This document shows, piece by piece, positions 58,683 through 64,000 of a stretch of DNA of 64,000 nt. The stretch is taken from positions 15,212,466-15,276,465 of the forward strand of contig NC_092322.1 in assembly GCF_036785885.1 (NCBI RefSeq), given 5' to 3'. A model generated the notes under the pieces. The model was not told the DNA's origin. It searched no databases and worked only from the letters and a program-made list of their open reading frames with translations. Position numbers and translations under genes: made by a program. Origin of the DNA: Coffea arabica (Eukaryota > Streptophyta > Magnoliopsida > Gentianales > Rubiaceae). Position 1 is the stretch's first letter; every line of letters starts with the position of its first letter.

Positions 58683-61600
58683 ATGCACGACTCCACCTCC
58701 ACCTCGCGCCACCGTCACCGCCGCGAACCACCGCAACCGACTCACCGCCGTCGTTCTTGGTGTTGCTCTTTCGCCGTTCCGCCGCAGAGCCCAGAGAACC
58801 ACTACGACGGCGGCGGCAAAACCCGCTACTGTGTTTCTACTCGCTCCCAGTCGTCGAAGCATCTCAGAAATCCTCCGACGCCTAAAAAGACCGAAATGCA
58901 CCCGAAGTCTTCTCATAATTCCTTCCCCAACTCGCCACAGTCGCAGGCTTCGACTACCTCCTCCTCCTCGAAACTTGGGCTCCGGAAGATTTTATCTCCG
59001 GGTCGGGTCTCCCCTATTGACGAACCCGCTCCGGTTCCGACGACTACGAAGGGGAGAACTGCCAGTTCTTTGACTGAGGTTCCGAAATCGCCCTTGGGAG
59101 ATGATTGTAGCTGTGGTGGGGCGGAGGCGGACGAGGAGGGTAGTTTGGGGAATTTTGACGTGAGGTTGAATTTGAAGGCGAGAAATGGAGGGGGATCTTT
59201 GATTTTGGAGCTGAGCTCGGCGGTTCTGGCCGCGAATAGCTCCGTGTTCGCCGGACTAATTGCTGATTACCGGACGAATTCGAATGCCAAGGGTTTGTGT
59301 CGAATTGAGGTGCCAGATGTTGACAATTTGGGTGTTTTTCGAGAAACGATTGAGCTTATGTTCGATGAAGATATCCCGAAAAAACTCGTCAAGATTGGGC
59401 CTTTTCGCGCCATTGATATGCTGGAGGTATATTTCTTGGAATATTTGCGCCACTTCTTTTTAATTTGCACTTATTTTATTCGATGATTGTACCCTGTGCT
59501 TGTTGAGTTGTACCTTGCTTTGACAAGAACTAGTTGTCTTGTAATATCATCTGTTTTAGGAAAGTTATTGTGTAATGGGATATTAATATGTTTGGCTATT
59601 TGCATACTGTTAATTATATAAAGTAATGGAAGAATATTTTAGATACAATATCTTGAAAGCATTCTCGAATTTGGTGAATATTTCTCCTAGGCTGGTGATG
59701 GAGGATGCAACTGGGGCAGATTGGCTACTAATGGAAGAACCAGAATTGAAGTACAAATATGTTGTTGTTAGTTATAAGCAGGAATTCTTGACCATTTTGT
59801 CAGAGAAATGACTAGTGCATTAGGAACAAGCATCAAAATAATTTTCCTGCTGAGATAATTAGTCAAAAGAAGACTTGAATGTATTATTCCGTGTAGAATG
59901 TAGTCATTTTAAAGCACAGAAGAGTCATTATTTGCTTATGAGGGGGTTCCTACTTGTATCACTGTCAAAATTCTTGATGTTAGCTCTGAACAAGTAGTCT
60001 TCTGTACAATGGCAATAACTGACTAGAATGTGTTCATTTTAGTTGTGCTTATATGTGCATTTAAGGTGTTTCCGTACCCAAGTGCCATGACTAGAACTTT
60101 TTCCTATCTAGTAGCATTTTGGGTTTATGGGATAAATAAAAGATTAAACCATAAAGTACACTATGCACTTCATATACTTGGATTTCTCTCTTTAGTTAAC
60201 TTCAGTGAAGTTTTAGTTCCTGAAAGATTACGAAAAGAATATGGTGAAGTAGCAATGGAGTCACATAAGACCAGCAACAATGATCGCTGATATATACAGT
60301 AAATCTGTATATGGGCTATTGAGTTTAAATTCCCTGGAGTTGCCTTGGTTTGAAACTAGAGTTGGATAAACAGTGGATGCTTACGGCAATTATCTGTGAC
60401 TATATATAAGAGTTTAGTGTGCCCATAATATTGAAAATCACATACTCCCTTGTAAGTCACTTTCCTTCCACAAAAAGAATAACTAATGTAGGCAATGATG
60501 GCTAAAGTTAAAAAATTATGTTGCTGCAAGAAAAAAAATAGTCATCAAATTGCTTGTACTGGCTCTGCTTTCTTAAATTCATTGTTCTTTATCTCTACCA
60601 TCACAGCAAGATTTGTCAAGTGCTCATTTGCTTATGTCTTTTCCTTTTCCTCTTTTTCTTCGTAGATATGCTTTAACAGGAAATCTCCATTTTGCATTTT
60701 CTTAGTATTAAGCCACTCGTAACCGTTTAGTAGGTATCTATGGCATTTGCCAAACTGGGTGTGTTTTTATAATATGGCATTAGCATGGTTGACCCTCTCT
60801 CTCTCTCTCTCTCTCTGTGCTTTCTCCCCCCTTTCTCTCACACAGTTTATGTAGGTTGCCTATTTGTTTATAACAAGCTTTTGGCTAGAGGCAAGAGTCA
60901 ATTACTATGAAGTAGCTGAATTTGATAGAGATTTGGCATACTGATCTTGCTTTGTTTCAATATCAATGTTTCTTTGAGGTTTGGATGGGTGTGAAGATAT
61001 TCACAGTAGCATGTGGTTTTTTCTCTTTTCTTTATTTTGTTGAATTATTTCTGCTTAAATATAGCCTGGATAGTTTAGTGTCAACTAGATGTTATAGCTG
61101 CATGTTGGCTGGGAACTACATTGGCCCAGCATCGCCATTTTTGTGCTTAAATCATCTGCTTTTGTTTATTTATTATTTTGAAGTGAATACTTTGACTCTT
61201 AAGCTTATTTCGGTATGAAACAAAGTACCTGTGCTGAATTTTTTATGGAACCAGATCCCCGAGTCCTTGGATGTTCTGATTGTGAAGTTTGTAAAAGCTT
61301 TGTAACATTGACACGTGAAATATATGCCTGTACCACCCTGTACGTGTTCACATGCTGGATAGAGAAGGAGAAGGCCACTGTTGTTTTTTTAGGCTTCTTT
61401 TTTCCCGTTCTCTTTGGATTGTTAGTAGATGTTTCTGGCTCAATCTGAGATGAAATGTTTGTCATGTTCTCACACCCCTTTACTTCTTAACTTCAGGTGG
61501 CTGCAGGTATCAAGTTTGTCAGGGGTGTTTCGTCATGCTTAAAGTTCCTTGAAGCAGTGCCCTGGACTGAGGAAGAAGAAGAGAAACTGAGGGTCCTCTT

Positions 61601-62435
61601 TACAAAATATAAGTTCGATGATGGAACAAGTAGAGACATATTGGCCAGGCTTTATGCACTTGAGTCGGTAGATTCTCAACAAACCATGGCTCGACAGCTA
61701 CTTTGGTCAATTATTACCTGTGTTGATACCAATGCTGGAAACGAGATGAAATCCTTAGTCAAGGGGCTCCTGTCCAAAAGCTCAGTTTACGAGAAGGACT
61801 GCGATGATATTGAGAGGGATGACATTTTTGCTGTTTGCCAGTCTTGTTTGAGTTCTTTGATCAGTCTGTTTGAGGAGGCATCTGGCACTGCTCAATCTGA
61901 AAAATTAACGAAACAGGATAAAGGTAAGCCGATGATTGAACGCATCTCAAAGCAGGTTGACAACCTTAATTGGTTGTTTGAAATCCTGCTTGAGCACCAA
62001 ATGGCAGAGCAGATGGTAGATATGTGGGCAGATCAAGCAGACTTAGTTAGAATGCACGAGAGCTCATCTCCTATGATTAGATACGAGCTTAGCCGGGTGT
62101 CAGCAATGTTGTTTATCGCACTGGGCACTCGGAAACTGCATTGTCCGTCAGATTCTAGGCTGCGCCTCCTTAGTGCATGGTTCAGACCTATGCTATTGGA
62201 CTTTGGTTGGTTACAGAGGTGCAAAAAGGGGCTTGACATGAAGGCCTTGGAGGAAGCAATGGGTCAGGCACTCCTTACCCTTCCTCTAAAGGAGCAATAC
62301 ACGCTGTTTATGGATTGGTTCTGTTATTTCTCGAAGCATGGCACGGAATGCCCTAATCTCAGTAAAGCATTCCAGATCTGGTGGCGCAGATCGTTCTTGA
62401 GAGGGTCTGAAACTTATGCTATTGAGTCTAGGTAA
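58683..62435 (+). CDS. BTB/POZ domain protein, two exons (At3g05675-like)
   Basis: Exon 1 is 58683-59426 (ends CTGGAG|GTATAT) and exon 2 is 61497-62435 (acceptor acttcag|GTG), phase 0, 560 residues. The N-terminus is basic then RRRSWCCSFAVPP, followed by a Ser/Pro-rich low-complexity linker. The BTB/POZ fold starts at about residue 158 (NFDVRLNLK, LILELSSAVLAANSSVFAGLI, RIEVPDVDNLGVFRETIELMF) and continues over the splice site with the family sequence AAGIKFVRGVSSCLKFLEAVPWTEEEEEKL. The long helical C-terminus (LVKGLLSK, LNWLFEILLEHQMAEQMVDMW) matches the plant group annotated as At3g05675-like. BTB proteins of plants often link substrates to cullin-3 ligases; that role is inferred. The 2,070-bp intron is T-rich and has a CT repeat near 60794. 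It looks complete. Confidence 0.92.
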
Positions 62436-64000
62436 AATGATACTTCTTTGCATGTTTCCGATGCAATCAAATATCTTGGCATCAGAGATTGGTCAATTCA
62501 AAACATGTGAAACCGGTAATGTAGATTATGTAGGATATCTAACTGTTGTAACAATGTCAACTAGATAGAGAGTGCTAGCTCCTGACCTCCATTCTTTTGT
62601 GCATCATATGGAGTTTGATTTCATTGGGTTGGATATAGACCCCTCCCAGAACCCTATTAGGAGCTTGCTTTACCAGAGTGGGATAGACATATTTCTCTCA
62701 AAAGTAGTCTTGCTGTTCTTCTTCTTTTAATGTATCCTGGTGAAGTGATTGCCATGGTGATGAAGTTGACTGCAGTTACATCTAGTTTGAGTTTTGGAGA
62801 ATTAGAGATTGTCTGTTTGCTGAAGAGTAAAAATGCGTATATTGGCTGTAGCTAAAACAATGTACCTATCAATTTGGTGCATATGCTTTGTTTTGTTTGT
62901 TTGAAAGTTATTAATTTGAGTGAGGCGTGGCCAAAATTATGATCACCGCAGAATAATCCTGCACTTGAAAATAAATTAAAAAAAAAAAGACAAGGAGATA
63001 TAATTATATTTTATGCTCAAATTTTAAAAGTATGTTGGTCTGGTGGTTGAGGTTGCTGAAGATGGAGCCTTAGGCCCCTAATTCGAACCTTGCTGCCAGA
63101 ACAAGTTGTGGAGGGCTCCTAAAAAAAAAAAAAGGAAAAAAAATATTATATGCTCAAAATTGAGTAAGGTCCTTGAATCTGCAATTTCAAGCATCATTGG
63201 CTTGCAAGAATTTGACATTCGATAACTTTATAAGAAAGATATAAAAGGAGAAAAACCAAATAAAGCCTTTCAGCACGGTGGCCTTTGAGAGGTATCAACC
63301 TTAGCAAAGCTGCTGATACAACGAACTTTGCATGAGAGTTTCAAGAAATCAACCAAAACATGTTCAAACGTTGATTTTAAATAGAAATCAAAAGGGATAC
63401 ATGTGAATGGATCAACTTAAAACCATTAATAATAGGATAAAAATAAATAGATGAGTCTTCAGTCAGAAACTAACAAGAATTATTTATATTTTTTATAATA
63501 CGTGGGAAAAAAATATCTTGAGTTTAGTGATAACCACTATGTTTTCTTTTCTTTTTTTTTTTTTATTAGGTTCGTATTTATATACTCAAAAACTGAATAG
63601 AAAAATAGTAGTCTTTCCCTCCTTAATGTGATCTTGTTTAAGCATCAACGTGTTGGGTAAAGAATACATGAAATTCATCATTATTATATCACTATTCATT
63701 TAAGATCCCTTTTATAAAGGTACAAAATATCTGTGCAAAAAAATAAAAAAAAGGGTAATTACACAATGATCCTTGTACAATTTGCTTGACAGATTAAAAG
63801 TATAACACATATTATATTAGTAAATTTTTCTCCAAGAGGCAGACGTAAACTCCGCACCTATGTCTTTATTTTGGAAGCCTTTTGGCTGGAAACAGTAATC
63901 CGCAATACTCCTTTGTTTTGTTTCGTTTTGTTTTTGTTTTTTTTTTTTTTATAAGTGGGAGGTCTTGTCAAGAGACCTCCTACTTTCAACGCTCGTACCT
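62436..64000. other. 3' flank of the BTB gene and intergenic DNA
   Basis: 62436 to about 62900 is likely the 3' untranslated region and its flank. No further gene is supported up to the window edge. At 63957-63985 a short palindrome, GGGAGGTCT and AGACCTCC, sits after a long T-run. Confidence 0.45.
63028..63135 (+). mobile_element. SINE with poly(A) tail and target duplication
   Basis: A box GGTCTGGTGGTTGAGG at about 63037-63052, B box TAATTCGAACCTT at about 63079-63091, then an A tail from 63120. The flanks TATGCTCAAATTT (63012-63024) and TATGCTCAAAATT (63149-63161) are a likely 13-bp target duplication. Confidence 0.8.

Noticed and set aside
58560..58916. Minus-strand 118-codon frame opposite the BTB gene
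   Set aside because: It is the antisense shadow of the GC-rich first exon; the plus strand has the conserved protein.

Overview
The window is nuclear DNA of a flowering plant, most likely a eudicot. It is AT-rich, its genes are split by introns with GT..AG borders, it carries plant-specific families (NAC, ankyrin-PGG, potato inhibitor I), and its intergenic space is filled with plant LTR retrotransposons, hAT and Mutator-type MITEs, LINE and SINE copies. Several repeats look like types common in asterids such as coffee relatives, but the sequence alone does not fix the species.

Layout. 1-13.7 kb is a nested transposon block: a broken Ty3/gypsy gag with its LTR and primer-binding site (minus strand), an LTR fragment, a 1-kb dispersed duplication (its partner is at 19.8 kb), a LINE remnant split by an hAT-like element, a minus-strand LTR element of uncertain type, and two solo LTRs of one family in opposite orientation, each with a perfect 5-bp target duplication. 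A small potato inhibitor I type gene or fragment sits inside this block at 3.6-3.85 kb. 14.2-17.4 kb is a five-exon ankyrin-repeat/PGG membrane protein gene (plus). 17.4-26 kb is AT-rich intergenic DNA with short tandem duplications and three MITE-like elements with recognisable target duplications. 26.0-26.9 kb is a single-exon RING-H2 gene (minus). 27.3-33.6 kb is a seven-coding-exon NAC transcription factor gene (minus) with a hydrophobic C-terminal segment, an intron in its leader and a TATA box. 38.98-40.48 kb is a three-exon gene for a 91-residue plant protein (minus), assembled here from splice sites; its promoter has a TATA box and an ABRE-like ACGTGGC. 41.0-42.9 kb is a cluster of hAT-type MITEs, one inserted inside another. 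43-48.4 kb holds two diverged copies of a segment plus palindromic MITEs. 51.9-52.4 kb encodes the ARPC3 subunit of the Arp2/3 complex (plus), probably with an intron in its 5' leader. 58.7-62.4 kb is a two-exon BTB/POZ protein gene (plus), with a foldback MITE about 300 bp upstream of its start. The rest is repeat-rich or featureless DNA.

The genes are independent, as expected for a plant chromosome. Likely roles are defence or stress (ankyrin-PGG, inhibitor I), transcription under stress (NAC), ubiquitin ligation (RING-H2, perhaps BTB) and actin nucleation (ARPC3). I found no new multi-gene system. The most useful observations are the exactly delimited nested insertions, the unannotated 91-aa gene, the unusual reactive-site loop of the inhibitor, the hydrophobic tail of the NAC protein, and the long reading frame overlapping the NAC start codon.
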